Assembly: GCF_046530675.1 (NCBI RefSeq)
Contig: NZ_CP172558.1
Span: 682,001-746,000, forward strand
DNA length: 64,000 nt
Origin: Chitinibacter sp046530675
GTDB lineage: Bacteria; Pseudomonadota; Gammaproteobacteria; Burkholderiales; Chitinibacteraceae
Reading direction: 5' to 3'
The position numbers and the translations under genes were made by a program. Positions 35,842 to 46,036 of this stretch are shown one piece after another (positions within the stretch are counted from its first letter, which is position 1; every line of letters begins with the position of its first letter). Below the pieces are notes generated by a model. It saw only the letters and a list, made by a program, of their open reading frames with translations, ran no database searches and had not been told where the DNA came from.

Positions 35842-38382
35842 CTACTGAATATCCGGACGCACCGGCTGCTGCGGCCAAGCCTCAAGCGGAGCCGGGCGGC
35901 CAAAGAAATACCCCTGCGCATGCTGGCAGCCGATTGCGCGCAGATGATCGGCCTGCGCTGCGGTTTCTATCCCTTCGGCGACCAGCGTGGCGTCAAAACC
36001 GGCGGCCATATCGATAATGGCCGAAACAATCGCCTGATCTTGCGGATTATCCAGCATCCGTGCGACAAAGGACTGATCGATTTTCAGGCAGTCAAAGTCA
36101 AACTGATGCAAATAAGCCAGCGATGAATAACCGGTACCAAAATCATCAATCGCGACACTAACCCCGAGCGCACGCAGGCGCCGAACCAGACTGACGATCA
36201 CTTCGCTCTGCGTAATCAGGCAGGACTCGGTAATTTCCAGCGTCAAACCATTCGCTGGCAAAGCAGTTTCCGCCAGCACCATCCTGACTTGCTCGTAAAA
36301 ATCCGACTGGATCAGTTGCCGAACCGAAACATTCACGTGCAAACCGAAATCAGTCCGCCAGCCTTGCGCGATTTTCTCGGCGATCTGGCGGCACGCATCA
36401 CGCAAAACCCATTGCCCCAGCGGTAAAATCAGTCCGGACTCTTCGGCAGCCGGAATAAACAACGCCGGTGACACCATGCCGTTCGGGCTTTGCCAGCGAA
36501 CCAAGGCCTCGGCGCCTATCGTCTCGCCCGTTGCCAAATCAATTACCGGCTGGAAGAAAACCCGGAATTCCTCGCGTTCAAGCGCCAGCTTCAACTCATT
36601 AGTCAATCGGGTTCTGGCAATCGACTGCTCGAGCATCTCACTTTCAAAGACTGCCGAAGATCCGTGCCCTCTGGCCTTGGCTTGTCCGAGCGCAATACTG
36701 GCATTGCGCAACCAGTCGTCGAACTGCGTCAGCTCGAAGTGACCATACAGCGCCCCCACTGAAGCGGGCACCACAATCTCATCGGCCGATGCCACCGAAA
36801 AGGCCGTCACAAAACTGTCGCGATAAAATTGCACCAAATCGCCCATCTCAGTCGGATCGACTTTGGGAAACAGCATGGTAAATTCGGTACCTGCTGTTCG
36901 AGCCAGCAACACATCCGGCGGCAGGGAATGTTGCAGGCGATGGGCAATCGAGCTGAGCAACATATTACCGACGGTATGACCCACGCTATCGTTGATTGCG
37001 CGAAAACCATCAAGCCCGATTTGCAGCATTAATTGCTTGTGCTCTGCCGAATAATGCCAGTTTTCCAGTGCGGTACGCAGCCCATCGCGTGACAGCAAGC
37101 CGGTTACTTCATCGAGGCGCATCTGATTGCTGATCAGCCGGAATGACTGGATCAGTTGCTGCGCCATCCGGTTAAATGAACGGGTCAGTTGTGCAGTTTC
37201 GCGCAACTGCCAGCCACGATGATCCTGCGGCTGCCAGCCATTTTGCATCGGCGCATTACCAAAATTCTCGGCCGCTTGCGCCACTTGCAGAATCGGCCAG
37301 CTGATATACCCCGAAAAATACCAGCCGAGCAACATGACGCCGAGCGCGCCCAAAAAGATCAGGATAATCACTGACCGTTGTTCCTGCTTGAGAGTGCCGA
37401 TCAAGTCGTTTTCTGGCAATAGAACAACAATGCGCCAGTTCAATCCGTTCTGGTTTTCCAGCGGCAGGATACGGCCGTAAATTTTCTCGCCGTCCAGCAG
37501 AAAATCAAAGCGTTGCAAATTCTGGTCAAGATAACGTCCGGCCGCGCGCACCACGGCCAGATCACTCTGACTAGGCAGCTTGCGACTGACTTGTTTGGTC
37601 ACTGACGAGCTTTGCACCTGCAAGACGCTTTCATTCGACGAATGGGCGATCAGGCGATTTTTTTCATCGACGATAAAAATTGCGCCGTTTCGCAAATCCG
37701 GCAATTGCAGCAAAAACTGGTTAAAGCGGTGAATCTGCAAATTACTGACCAGCACCCCGGTGACCTGCCGTTTGGCATTCATCAGTGGCGTGGCATAAGA
37801 CATCAGGCTTTCGGTCGAATTAAACGCGTTATTGTAGATTTCGGACCAGACCGGTTTGCCCCGCTCAAGCGCCAGTTGATACCAGGGACGGGTACGGGGA
37901 TCGTAAAACTCGATGATCAGACTCGGCGTGGAAACCACTGTGCCCGGATAAGCCTGAAAAGTATGCTGGGTGCGCCGATCTTTGAGAACCAGAAAAAAAT
38001 CGCGCTGATCAGGCTTGCGAACCAGACCGATAAATTCACCTTTCTCGTTGGCAAAAGCCATCGAATTTAAAGCCGCATGCTCGGTCAGCGTCTGAGTCAG
38101 AATATCGAACATCGGTCGTTCAAGTGCGGCCAAATCGGGCGAGAGTGGTATTTCAGCCGACTCGATCACGACTTTCATCAAGGCATTACCACGCTCGGGA
38201 ATCGCCAGAAATTCGCTCAGGCTGCGCTGGGCGCTGCGGCTGGTCTCATTGATGATCCGCTCATTCAGGCGTGACAGGGCGTCCTGCTGGCTGCGCAACA
38301 GCAGGCTATTACTCATAAGCAATGCAAAGATAAGCAGGCCAGCGAGCACCAGACTCATTGCAAAACGCAACGACACATTCAT
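35842..38382 (-). CDS. Membrane-anchored sensor with degenerate GGDEF and active-looking EAL domain
   Basis: 846 aa. TM1 is at about 8-25, a double-Cache-type periplasmic sensor at about 40-330, TM2 at about 335-355 and HAMP at about 360-415. The GGDEF domain's signature reads AGTEF (LLARTAGTEFTML) and is probably inactive as a cyclase. The EAL domain from about 590 keeps GAEALVRW, NVSVRQ, LEITESCL, DDFGTGYSS, LKIDQSFV and AEGIE. It is predicted to be a c-di-GMP phosphodiesterase controlled by an external ligand, with the GGDEF part perhaps binding GTP. It converges with feoB and is divergent from hemA; no strong ribosome binding site is visible at the ATG. Confidence 0.92.
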   Translation of the reverse strand: MNVSLRFAMSLVLAGLLIFALLMSNSLLLRSQQDALSRLNERIINETSRSAQRSLSEFLAIPERGNALMKVVIESAEIPLSPDLAALERPMFDILTQTLTEHAALNSMAFANEKGEFIGLVRKPDQRDFFLVLKDRRTQHTFQAYPGTVVSTPSLIIEFYDPRTRPWYQLALERGKPVWSEIYNNAFNSTESLMSYATPLMNAKRQVTGVLVSNLQIHRFNQFLLQLPDLRNGAIFIVDEKNRLIAHSSNESVLQVQSSSVTKQVSRKLPSQSDLAVVRAAGRYLDQNLQRFDFLLDGEKIYGRILPLENQNGLNWRIVVLLPENDLIGTLKQEQRSVIILIFLGALGVMLLGWYFSGYISWPILQVAQAAENFGNAPMQNGWQPQDHRGWQLRETAQLTRSFNRMAQQLIQSFRLISNQMRLDEVTGLLSRDGLRTALENWHYSAEHKQLMLQIGLDGFRAINDSVGHTVGNMLLSSIAHRLQHSLPPDVLLARTAGTEFTMLFPKVDPTEMGDLVQFYRDSFVTAFSVASADEIVVPASVGALYGHFELTQFDDWLRNASIALGQAKARGHGSSAVFESEMLEQSIARTRLTNELKLALEREEFRVFFQPVIDLATGETIGAEALVRWQSPNGMVSPALFIPAAEESGLILPLGQWVLRDACRQIAEKIAQGWRTDFGLHVNVSVRQLIQSDFYEQVRMVLAETALPANGLTLEITESCLITQSEVIVSLVRRLRALGVSVAIDDFGTGYSSLAYLHQFDFDCLKIDQSFVARMLDNPQDQAIVSAIIDMAAGFDATLVAEGIETAAQADHLRAIGCQHAQGYFFGRPAPLEAWPQQPVRPDIQ

Positions 38383-38577
38383 TTTCAGACACGATAAGCA
38401 AGTTAAGCTTTCTGATTATAGGCGGCGAAAACCTCGCACTTACAGCTAAATCGCCACAACCCGCCCGGTTTGTTGGCGTCCCGCTGCAGCAGCGCGCCAT
38501 TTACCCCTTTTTGTTTGGCGTGAATAAGGGGAAATCAGGGTAAAATGGGCGGTTTTATAATTAATGCCTTCATTCGC

Positions 38578-39831
38578 ATGAATTTTGTCGTTCTCGGACT
38601 TAATTACCAGACTGCGCCGCTTGCAGTACGGGAGCGGCTTGCCTTCAACCCCGAAGAGATAGACTCGGCGCTGACTGAGCTGCTTGCGCTCAAAGGCGTG
38701 ACTGAAGCCGCCATTGTGTCGACTTGCAATCGAACCGAAATTTATTGCAATGTTCGCGAATTAGAAACTGTAACGTATTGGCTTGCAAGCAACAGAAATC
38801 AAGACATTAATAGCATTACCCCCCACCTGTATACCCATCAGGGCGAAGCAGCTGCCCGCCATGCCTATCGGGTCGCCTGCGGACTCGATTCGATGGTCGT
38901 TGGGGAAACGCAGATTCTGGGGCAACTCAAGGATGCAGAACGCACTGCGCGCGAAGCCGGCTCGCTAGGCACCCTGCTCAATGGCGTATTTCAGCGCACT
39001 TTCTCAGTCGCCAAGGAAGTTCGCAGCCAGACCAAAATCGGCGCAGCGTCGGTCTCGATGGCCGCAGCGTCGGTTCGTCTGGCTGAGCGGATTTTCCCGT
39101 CGATCGCCGAATGCAAAGTGCTGTTTATTGGTGCCGGTGAAATGATCGAATTGTGCGCCACGCATTTTGCCGCGCACCATCCGGCCAAAATGACCGTCGC
39201 CAACCGCACGCTGGAGCGTGGGCAGGTGCTGGCCAGTCAATTGGGCGGCGAAGCGATTGTCCTGACCGAGTTACCCGAACGAATTCACGAATTTGACGTC
39301 GTGATCAGCTCGACCGCAGCACCGCTGCCGATTGTCGGCAAAGGGATGATAGAGCGAGCGCTAAAAGCGCGCCGTCGCCGCCCGATGTTTATCGTCGATC
39401 TGGCTGTTCCGCGCGACGTCGAAAGCGAAGTCGGCGAGCTCGACGACGCCTACCTGTATACCGTCGATGATCTGGCACAAGTCGTTCAGCAGGGCATGGC
39501 GTCACGCAGCGCCGAAGTCGCCAGTGCCGAAGCGATGGTCAACAACAAAGTCAAAGAATTTGGCAGCTGGCTCGCCAGCCGGGCGATGGTGCCAACGATA
39601 CGCGATTTGCGCGACCACGCCGACCGGATTTCTCGCGCTGAAGTGCAAAAAGCGCAGAAAAAACTCGCCAATGGTGAAGATCCGCAACAGGTGATCGAGC
39701 AGCTCGCGCAGCAACTGAGCAATAAATTCCTGCACGCCCCGCTGGCAACACTGAACTCGGCCAGCACCGACGAACAGGAAACGCTGGTCAATCTGGTGCG
39801 ACGACTATACCGGCTGCATGACAGTGATTAA
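38578..39831 (+). CDS. hemA: Glutamyl-tRNA reductase
   Basis: 417 aa. I chose ATG 38578 because MNFVVLGLNYQTAPLAVRERLAF aligns with the family N-terminus. An in-frame ATG at 38545 has AGGG just upstream and would add 11 residues. Catalytic Cys50 is in STCNRTEIYC. The NADPH domain has VLFIGAGEMIELCA and the dimerisation helix is C-terminal. It reduces Glu-tRNA to glutamate-1-semialdehyde, the committed step of C5 haem synthesis. It is followed 69 nt later by prfA, as in E. coli; prmC, the usual next gene, is absent here. Confidence 0.96.
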   Translation: MNFVVLGLNYQTAPLAVRERLAFNPEEIDSALTELLALKGVTEAAIVSTCNRTEIYCNVRELETVTYWLASNRNQDINSITPHLYTHQGEAAARHAYRVACGLDSMVVGETQILGQLKDAERTAREAGSLGTLLNGVFQRTFSVAKEVRSQTKIGAASVSMAAASVRLAERIFPSIAECKVLFIGAGEMIELCATHFAAHHPAKMTVANRTLERGQVLASQLGGEAIVLTELPERIHEFDVVISSTAAPLPIVGKGMIERALKARRRRPMFIVDLAVPRDVESEVGELDDAYLYTVDDLAQVVQQGMASRSAEVASAEAMVNNKVKEFGSWLASRAMVPTIRDLRDHADRISRAEVQKAQKKLANGEDPQQVIEQLAQQLSNKFLHAPLATLNSASTDEQETLVNLVRRLYRLHDSD

Positions 39832-39900
39832 AAATCGGAGCGGGGAAGAGAGAAGAATGTCCCTCCCTCTCTACTCCCCTTTTCCATCTTTGGAATAACA

Positions 39901-40980
39901 ATGAAACCCTCCATCCTCGCCAAACTGGCACAACTGGCCGAGCGACTCGAAGAAGTCGGTGGCCTTCTGGCGTCTGAAGACGCCACTCGCGATATGGATC
40001 AATATCGCAAACTGAACCGCGAATTCAGCGAACTCACGCCGGTTGTCGAGCTCTGGCATGAATTTAACCGCATCAACGCCGATCTGGCCGACGCCGAAGC
40101 GATGCTGTCGGACCCGGAAATGGCAGAAATGGCTGCGGAAGAAATCAAAGACGGTAAAGCGCGGCTGGAGCAGCTTGATCTGGATCTGCAAAAAGCCTTG
40201 CTACCGAAAGACCCGAACGATGAGCGCAATATCTTTCTCGAAATTCGCGCCGGCACTGGTGGCGACGAGTCGGCGCTGTTTGCGGCCGACCTGTTCCGCA
40301 TGTACAGCCGCTATGCCGAGCGCAACCGCTGGCAAGTCGAAATTGTTTCGGCGAACGAATCCGATCTGGGCGGCTATAAGGAAATCATCGCGCGTATCGT
40401 TGGTTTTGGCGCGTATTCCAGATTGAAATTCGAATCGGGTGGCCACCGTGTGCAGCGTGTTCCGGCGACCGAAACGCAGGGGCGGATTCATACTTCGGCG
40501 TGTACGGTGGCGGTGATGCCCGAGGCGGACGAGCTCGAAGAAGTGAATATCAACCCCGCCGATTTGCGGATTGATACTTTCCGTGCCAGCGGTGCCGGTG
40601 GTCAGCACATCAATAAAACCGACTCAGCGGTACGCATTGTGCATATTCCGACCGGGATTATTGTTGAATGTCAGGATGATCGTAGCCAGCATAAAAACAA
40701 GGCGCGAGCCTTAGCGGTACTCTCTGCACGGATTAAAGATGCTCAACTGCGCGAGATTCAAAGCAAGGAAGCGGCCGAGCGTAAATCATTGATTGGCTCT
40801 GGGGATCGTTCCGAGCGCATCCGCACTTACAACTTCCCGCAAGGCCGGATGACCGATCACCGCATCAACCTGACTTTGTACAAGCTCGATTATCTGATGG
40901 ATGGCGACTTGACCGAATTGACGCAAGCACTGATCAACGAGCATCAGACCGAATTGCTGGCACAACTGGGCGACTCCTGA
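39901..40980 (+). CDS. prfA: Peptide chain release factor 1
   Basis: 359 aa, full length. It has the codon-recognition PAT tripeptide (VPATETQGRIHTSACTVAV) and the catalytic GGQ in SGAGGQHINKTDSAVRI. It terminates translation at UAA and UAG. It lies directly downstream of hemA. The start has TTGGAATAAC just before it and the protein begins MKPSILAKLAQLAERLEE, as expected for RF1. Confidence 0.97.
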   Translation: MKPSILAKLAQLAERLEEVGGLLASEDATRDMDQYRKLNREFSELTPVVELWHEFNRINADLADAEAMLSDPEMAEMAAEEIKDGKARLEQLDLDLQKALLPKDPNDERNIFLEIRAGTGGDESALFAADLFRMYSRYAERNRWQVEIVSANESDLGGYKEIIARIVGFGAYSRLKFESGGHRVQRVPATETQGRIHTSACTVAVMPEADELEEVNINPADLRIDTFRASGAGGQHINKTDSAVRIVHIPTGIIVECQDDRSQHKNKARALAVLSARIKDAQLREIQSKEAAERKSLIGSGDRSERIRTYNFPQGRMTDHRINLTLYKLDYLMDGDLTELTQALINEHQTELLAQLGDS

Positions 40981-40989
40981 TACCCACCA

Positions 40990-41037
40990 AGGTATATCGC
41001 CAAACATCAAGCTAAAAAACCCCAGGGCTATATACCC
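40990..41037 (+). repeat. 48-bp GGTATAT/ATATACC element, copy 6
   Basis: It starts 10 nt after the prfA stop. The left end AGGTATATCGCCAAA and right end ATATACCC carry a perfect 7-bp inverse GGTATAT (40991-40997) and ATATACC (41030-41036). The right half is fused with the terminator at 41014-41048. Confidence 0.65.
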
Positions 41038-41048
41038 CTGGGTTTTTT
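41014..41048. terminator. Bidirectional terminator between prfA and the STAND ATPase
   Basis: AAAAAACCCcAGGG and CCCTGGGTTTTTT pair with one bulged C, with A/T tracts on both sides, so both convergent transcripts can end here. The stem overlaps the last codons of the minus-strand gene. Confidence 0.85.
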
Positions 41049-43922
41049 ATTTAAAAATGCACCATAAGTGCGGCGAATATAGGCTGAAACGCCGGCGGCG
41101 CCCCACAGTTCATACTGACTCATCGCCAGCCTGAACTGCTTGCGCGCATGATGAAACTGCTGCCGGCTCAATAAAAAACGGGCGTAATACAGCGTGGCAA
41201 TCGCCTGATCATGATTGCGCTGATACAACCTGGCCGATTCGATCGCCGCCAGATAATGGCGCTGAGCCGCCTCGAAACGCCTTTCACGCTGTGCCAGTTG
41301 CGCCTGCAACAACTGCAATTTGCTCGCAAACAGAATGGGATTCATTTGCGCCCATTGTTTAAGCTGATCAATACCACGCCTGAGCTGCCAGCGAGCCCAC
41401 GCGGATAAGGGCTGGGCGCTGGCGCATCGGTTCAACAGTGTCAGCACATGAAACAAAGCCTCGATCACTGACCCCCGCACCGAAGGGAGATGCACAGCCG
41501 CCTGCTCGAGCAATAATTCGCCTGCATCATTATTACCGCAATAGATCGCACCATGCCCTGCGCACAGATAGTGCATAAAGAGAGTCAGGCTATCGTTGCG
41601 CGCCGCCAGTTGTTCGAGCATCTGCGGCGTAATAAATTCACTTCGCCCCAGCCACGGCTGCGCATCATTGCTACGCACCAGGCCATAAACAAATTGCCGG
41701 AAAACAGCGGCCATGGGCTGCAAATGCTGTTGCCGCGTATAGCGCAGATCTTCTTCAATCTTGAGCGCTTCTTTCTCCAGATGCAGCAAAGGGCTACCGT
41801 TCAGGATCGAATGCCCCAGATAAAACAAACTACCATACGCTGCATATTCAAAATCGCCCTGCGCCTGAGCATTTTGCTGCCAGCGCCACAAATCAGGCAG
41901 CAACTGTTGCAAATTGGTATGCCAGGGCTGGATAAAACCCAAATCGAAAATGGGCACCCGATGGCGCTGGCGGTCTCCCGTCAGCGATTGCGACATCTGT
42001 TGTGCCCGCTCCGCCAGGGCAAACGCTTGCTCATAGCGATGAAGAGCTGCCAGCAACATTGCTCCGCAAATCATTGCAGCGGCGCTGGCTGGGCACGCAC
42101 CATGTTTCATCGTCAATGAAAGTTGCTTTAGCGCGATCGCGGGCAGAAGCTTGGGGCGAGAAAAGAAACACGGGCCGAGCAAATCGGTCAGAATTTCCTG
42201 CGCCTGATTGACAGCCGCATGATCAGAGAGCTGCTGGCGAACTGGGCGAATATAGCGGCGCCATAACCACTGCACACCCTGCGAAAACAATTCACCGATT
42301 CCGTCGTCCAGCGCCATCGGAACGCCCAGCGCATCAAGCGCCTGCTCTGCGGCACTAAAAGCACTGGGATAATCGTGCGCGAGCAAAGCCAGTCTGAGTT
42401 GTGTCGCGGCCAGTAAATAATCGACCCGCTTGCTGGCGCCCAGAGGCACATTACGCCGCAGCGCAATCACGTCGATCAACTGCCCCGGCTCCTGCCAGGT
42501 CGAGCACCATAATTCAGCCAGTTGTTCACCCAACGCAGGCTGCTCCCGCCAGACGCCTTCGCCCAACAAGGCCATCAGTTGCTCAAGAATTTGGCCTGCA
42601 TGCAAAGGGCTTCCCTGCAAAAGCACCTGCGCTGCAATTTGCAAGGATTGCTGGGCAAACCGGTTTTTCTCATCCCGATCAAACAAGCCCCCAGCCTGCT
42701 GAGCATGGCGCAAGGCCTGCAAGGCAAAATTGGGGTAGTTCAGCATTCGCAAAGCCAGCCTCGCATGCAGCTCGGCTTCGGTAAGGAATTCAAAAGTATG
42801 CTGCGCCAGCCGCATCAGATGCGGATGAATAAAGCGCCAGATATCACCAGATTGCGCCTCGACCATGCCTTGTTGCTGTGCCAGCTCCAGATGCTCCTGC
42901 ACCGCACTGAGCGGCAGGTAGTCGTGCAATAAACGGGCGTCGAATTCAAGACCGATCAGACTGGCGCTTTGCAATATTTCCAGACAGGTTTCGGGCAGGG
43001 CGCGCAACTTGCTCTCGAAAAAGGCTTCGGCCTCTGGTGTTCGCAATTGCAGCGAAATTTGCTGCAAACGCTGCGGCCATTGATCATCCTGCACTGGAGT
43101 CAACAAATCGTACGCCGCCAGCGAATCGAGCAAAAAGCGGCAAAGCTGCAAATTACCTTGGCACGTTTGCTGCAAATGCGGCGCGATTTCAGCCGCCAGG
43201 CGCGGATTGATTCCCTGCTCTTCGATCAGCCAGGCCACCGTATCGCGCACGCTAAAAGGCGCCAGCCGGAAAACCTGACAGCGTTCATGACTCTGCCAGC
43301 GCTGAACAACAGGCAAATGCTCATTTTCGACACACAGTAGCAACATCAGATAGGGTGTAGCCCTGTGCTCGATCAGATAATCGATCACCGCCAGCGCATC
43401 CTGATCAAGCAGATCGACGTCGTCAATAATCCATACCAGTGGCCTGAGTTGCTGGCAGGCATAACTGAGCAGTTCACCGACCAGTAATTGCAAATGCAGC
43501 GCTTGCGACAAATCAATATCGCCAGTGACCTGTTCGCTCAATCTGAGGCGGCGCACCAGATCCAGCAAGGCTTCCTGCCCGCTCAAACCCGGGTTACTCA
43601 ACTGCCGGGTTAATGGCTGGCTCAATTGACTTAAACCCAGCAACAAACTATCAAGCGGATTACTCCAGTTCAGTGACTCGATCCGGCTCTCGATCAGCAT
43701 GCCGCCGCGCTGGCGGACATGCGGCAGCAATTGTTGCGCCTGCTGGGTTTTACCCGAGCCGGACTCACCGACCAGCATGACCAGCTTGCTGCCACCCGCT
43801 GCCGTTTCGGCCAGCGCAAAGCGCAATTCACTGCCCAATGCACGCCGGGTCAGTCCGGCAGGACTGCCTGCAGGGGGGCTGGAATCACGTGAAGTAGATG
43901 CAAGCTGTTGTTGTGTAGACAA
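41028..43922 (-). CDS. Orphan STAND-type ATPase with long helical-repeat C-terminus
   Basis: 964 aa. An AAA_16/STAND ATPase domain is at about 30-330 with Walker A GESGSGKT (about 52-59) and Walker B PLVWIIDDVDLLD. About 600 aa of helical, TPR-like repeats rich in Gln, Leu and Ala follow to the end. Such modules usually sit in MalT-like regulators, adenylate cyclases or hybrid kinases, but here no DNA-binding, cyclase or kinase domain is attached. The start is uncertain: TTG 43922 with GGAAAG 8 nt upstream fits, since the first in-frame ATG falls right at Walker A. The C-terminus (LNKKPRGI) is encoded by terminator/repeat DNA. Function unknown; probably a signalling scaffold. Confidence 0.82.
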   Translation of the reverse strand: MSTQQQLASTSRDSSPPAGSPAGLTRRALGSELRFALAETAAGGSKLVMLVGESGSGKTQQAQQLLPHVRQRGGMLIESRIESLNWSNPLDSLLLGLSQLSQPLTRQLSNPGLSGQEALLDLVRRLRLSEQVTGDIDLSQALHLQLLVGELLSYACQQLRPLVWIIDDVDLLDQDALAVIDYLIEHRATPYLMLLLCVENEHLPVVQRWQSHERCQVFRLAPFSVRDTVAWLIEEQGINPRLAAEIAPHLQQTCQGNLQLCRFLLDSLAAYDLLTPVQDDQWPQRLQQISLQLRTPEAEAFFESKLRALPETCLEILQSASLIGLEFDARLLHDYLPLSAVQEHLELAQQQGMVEAQSGDIWRFIHPHLMRLAQHTFEFLTEAELHARLALRMLNYPNFALQALRHAQQAGGLFDRDEKNRFAQQSLQIAAQVLLQGSPLHAGQILEQLMALLGEGVWREQPALGEQLAELWCSTWQEPGQLIDVIALRRNVPLGASKRVDYLLAATQLRLALLAHDYPSAFSAAEQALDALGVPMALDDGIGELFSQGVQWLWRRYIRPVRQQLSDHAAVNQAQEILTDLLGPCFFSRPKLLPAIALKQLSLTMKHGACPASAAAMICGAMLLAALHRYEQAFALAERAQQMSQSLTGDRQRHRVPIFDLGFIQPWHTNLQQLLPDLWRWQQNAQAQGDFEYAAYGSLFYLGHSILNGSPLLHLEKEALKIEEDLRYTRQQHLQPMAAVFRQFVYGLVRSNDAQPWLGRSEFITPQMLEQLAARNDSLTLFMHYLCAGHGAIYCGNNDAGELLLEQAAVHLPSVRGSVIEALFHVLTLLNRCASAQPLSAWARWQLRRGIDQLKQWAQMNPILFASKLQLLQAQLAQRERRFEAAQRHYLAAIESARLYQRNHDQAIATLYYARFLLSRQQFHHARKQFRLAMSQYELWGAAGVSAYIRRTYGAFLNKKPRGI

Positions 43923-44070
43923 AATTTCTGCTTTCCGATGAAGTCGTGCGATTGTCGCTGATTTAGCTGGAAATTTCTATCAACTAGATCAAATCCCGTA
44001 TTGACACCGTCAAAAATCCGCCCAAAGGCCAGCAAGATAACTAATGCCAACGGAACACAAACCGCTTTGA

Positions 44071-44076
44071 TATAAT
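44071..44076 (+). promoter_or_regulatory. -10 element for the RNB exoribonuclease gene
   Basis: A perfect TATAAT lies 38 nt before the ATG at 44115. The -35 region (near 44048-44054) is weak. Confidence 0.45.
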
Positions 44077-44114
44077 TGGCAGCTTTGGCCTTGGCGCAAC
44101 GGTTGATAATCGCG

Positions 44115-45965
44115 ATGAATGTTTTTTACGAGGAAGATGGCAGCTTTAAAGTCGCCAGCATCAATGATGAGCAGGCTGCCAGCATGCAGGTGGAAGACGC
44201 GCGCGGTAAGCGCAGCAAAATCAAAACCGCCAATGTGCTGCTGCGTTTTGATCGCATCAGCCTCGATGAATTTTTCAAATCGGCACAAAGCCTCGCTGCT
44301 GAAGTTGACGTCAATTTCCTGTGGGAATGCTGCGGGCAAGATGAATTTGGCTTTGCCGAAATTGCCGCCGAATACTTTGGCGCCAACCCCAGCCTGACCC
44401 AGCAAGCCGCCGCCGCCATCGCGCTGCATACCGCACCGATGTATTTTTATCGCAAAGGCAAAGGCCGCTACAAAGCCGCACCCGAAGAAAACCTGAAAGC
44501 GGCGATTGCCGGACTGGAGCGCAAAGCGCGTGAAGCCGAGCAAATGGCGGCATGGGAAGCCGATCTTTTGGCAGGTATCTTGCCGCAAGCCTTGCAGGAC
44601 AAGCTCTCTAGACTGATACATCGCCCCGATAAAAACAGCCTTGAATACAAGGCACTGGCGCAAGCGGCAGAAAATGCGCAAATGTCGACGCTGCGCCTAC
44701 TCGACAAAATCGGCGCGATTCCCGACGTTGCGCAATATCACCTCGACGGTTTTCTGATCGAACACTTCCCCAAAGGCCGTGGTTTTCCGGTTTCTGAGCC
44801 AGTTTTTGCGCCAGAAGATTTACCCGTCGCCGACGTTGCAGCCTTCTCGATTGACGACGCGAGCACGACCGAAATTGACGATGCGTTCAGCCTGAAAAAA
44901 TTAGCAAATGGCAACTGGCAGGTCGGCATTCACATCGCAGCACCGACACTGGGCATTTTGCCGGGCACGGCGCTCGATCAAGTGATTCTGGATCGTCTGT
45001 CGACGGTGTATTTCCCCGGCGACAAAATCACGATGCTGCCCGACGACGCGGTGGAAGTATTTACGCTGCAGGAAGGCGCGGCGCGCCCGGCGCTATCGAT
45101 GTATCTGGAAGTCTCGCTCGGCTATGACATCATCAGCCATCGCTCGGTGATCGAGCGTGTGCCGGTGGTTGCCAATCTGCGCCACCACGATATCGAGCCC
45201 TACTTTAATGAAGACACCGTCGGCAAGGATGGTGAGGACTATCCGTGGAAAGCCGAACTGACGCTGCTGTGGAATCTGGCTGGCGCACTCGAAGGCCGTC
45301 GTGGTAAAGCCGATCAGCCTCAGCAACAACGCCTTGATTACAGTTTCTATATCGACCGCGAAGAAGGCAAAGCCGAGCGCGTTCGCATCGTGCCGCGCAA
45401 ACGCGGTGCGCCAATGGATAAACTCGTCGCCGAGCTGATGATTCTGGTCAACAGCCTGTGGGGCGCAAACTTGCGCGACGCGCAAATCGCCGGCATTTAC
45501 CGCTCGCAAGGCGGCGGCCGCGTCAAACTGTCGACGCAACCGACTGCGCATGCCGGCCTCGGTGTTGATTGCTATATGTGGTCGAGCTCGCCATTGCGCC
45601 GCGCGGTCGATTTCATCAACCAGCAACAACTCGTTGCGATGCTGCGCAATGAAAAACCGCGCTACCAGAAAAACGATGCCGAGCTGTTTACCGCGATTTC
45701 ATCGTTCGATGCAGCCTACGCTGCGTATGCCGATTTCCAGGACAAAATGGAGCGCTACTGGTGCCTGCGTTATCTGGAGCAGGAGAATATGCGAGAATTC
45801 AATGCGCAGGTGATCAAGGAAAATCTGGTTCGCGTTGACGGTATGCCGCTGGTCTTGCGCGTCGGTGGTTTGCCCGAACTGCCAGCGGGAACGACCGTAT
45901 CATTACAGCGTCTAAACATTGATTATCTCGAACTTGGCGTCGAAGCCAGAATCGCGACTATTTAG
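44115..45965 (+). CDS. RNB-domain exoribonuclease (RNase II family)
   Basis: 616 aa from ATG 44115 (MNVFYEEDGSFKVASI). The N-terminal region (about 1-230) differs from E. coli RNase II. The RNB catalytic domain has the metal-binding acidic cluster in SIDDASTTEIDDAFSL and the HIAAPT, YFPGDKITMLP and MWSSSPLRRAVDFINQ motifs. A short S1-like C-terminus follows. It degrades RNA 3' to 5'. The length is close to RNase II (644), and it lacks the basic tail and cold-shock domains of RNase R, so I call it RNase II-like without assigning rnb firmly. It is divergent from the STAND ATPase gene. Confidence 0.9.
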   Translation: MNVFYEEDGSFKVASINDEQAASMQVEDARGKRSKIKTANVLLRFDRISLDEFFKSAQSLAAEVDVNFLWECCGQDEFGFAEIAAEYFGANPSLTQQAAAAIALHTAPMYFYRKGKGRYKAAPEENLKAAIAGLERKAREAEQMAAWEADLLAGILPQALQDKLSRLIHRPDKNSLEYKALAQAAENAQMSTLRLLDKIGAIPDVAQYHLDGFLIEHFPKGRGFPVSEPVFAPEDLPVADVAAFSIDDASTTEIDDAFSLKKLANGNWQVGIHIAAPTLGILPGTALDQVILDRLSTVYFPGDKITMLPDDAVEVFTLQEGAARPALSMYLEVSLGYDIISHRSVIERVPVVANLRHHDIEPYFNEDTVGKDGEDYPWKAELTLLWNLAGALEGRRGKADQPQQQRLDYSFYIDREEGKAERVRIVPRKRGAPMDKLVAELMILVNSLWGANLRDAQIAGIYRSQGGGRVKLSTQPTAHAGLGVDCYMWSSSPLRRAVDFINQQQLVAMLRNEKPRYQKNDAELFTAISSFDAAYAAYADFQDKMERYWCLRYLEQENMREFNAQVIKENLVRVDGMPLVLRVGGLPELPAGTTVSLQRLNIDYLELGVEARIATI

Positions 45966-46036
45966 AAATGTAGGTCGGGTTAGCGCGCAGCGTAACCCGA
46001 CATTCAGCAGGTCAGCCTGCCATGAAGGACCACCCC

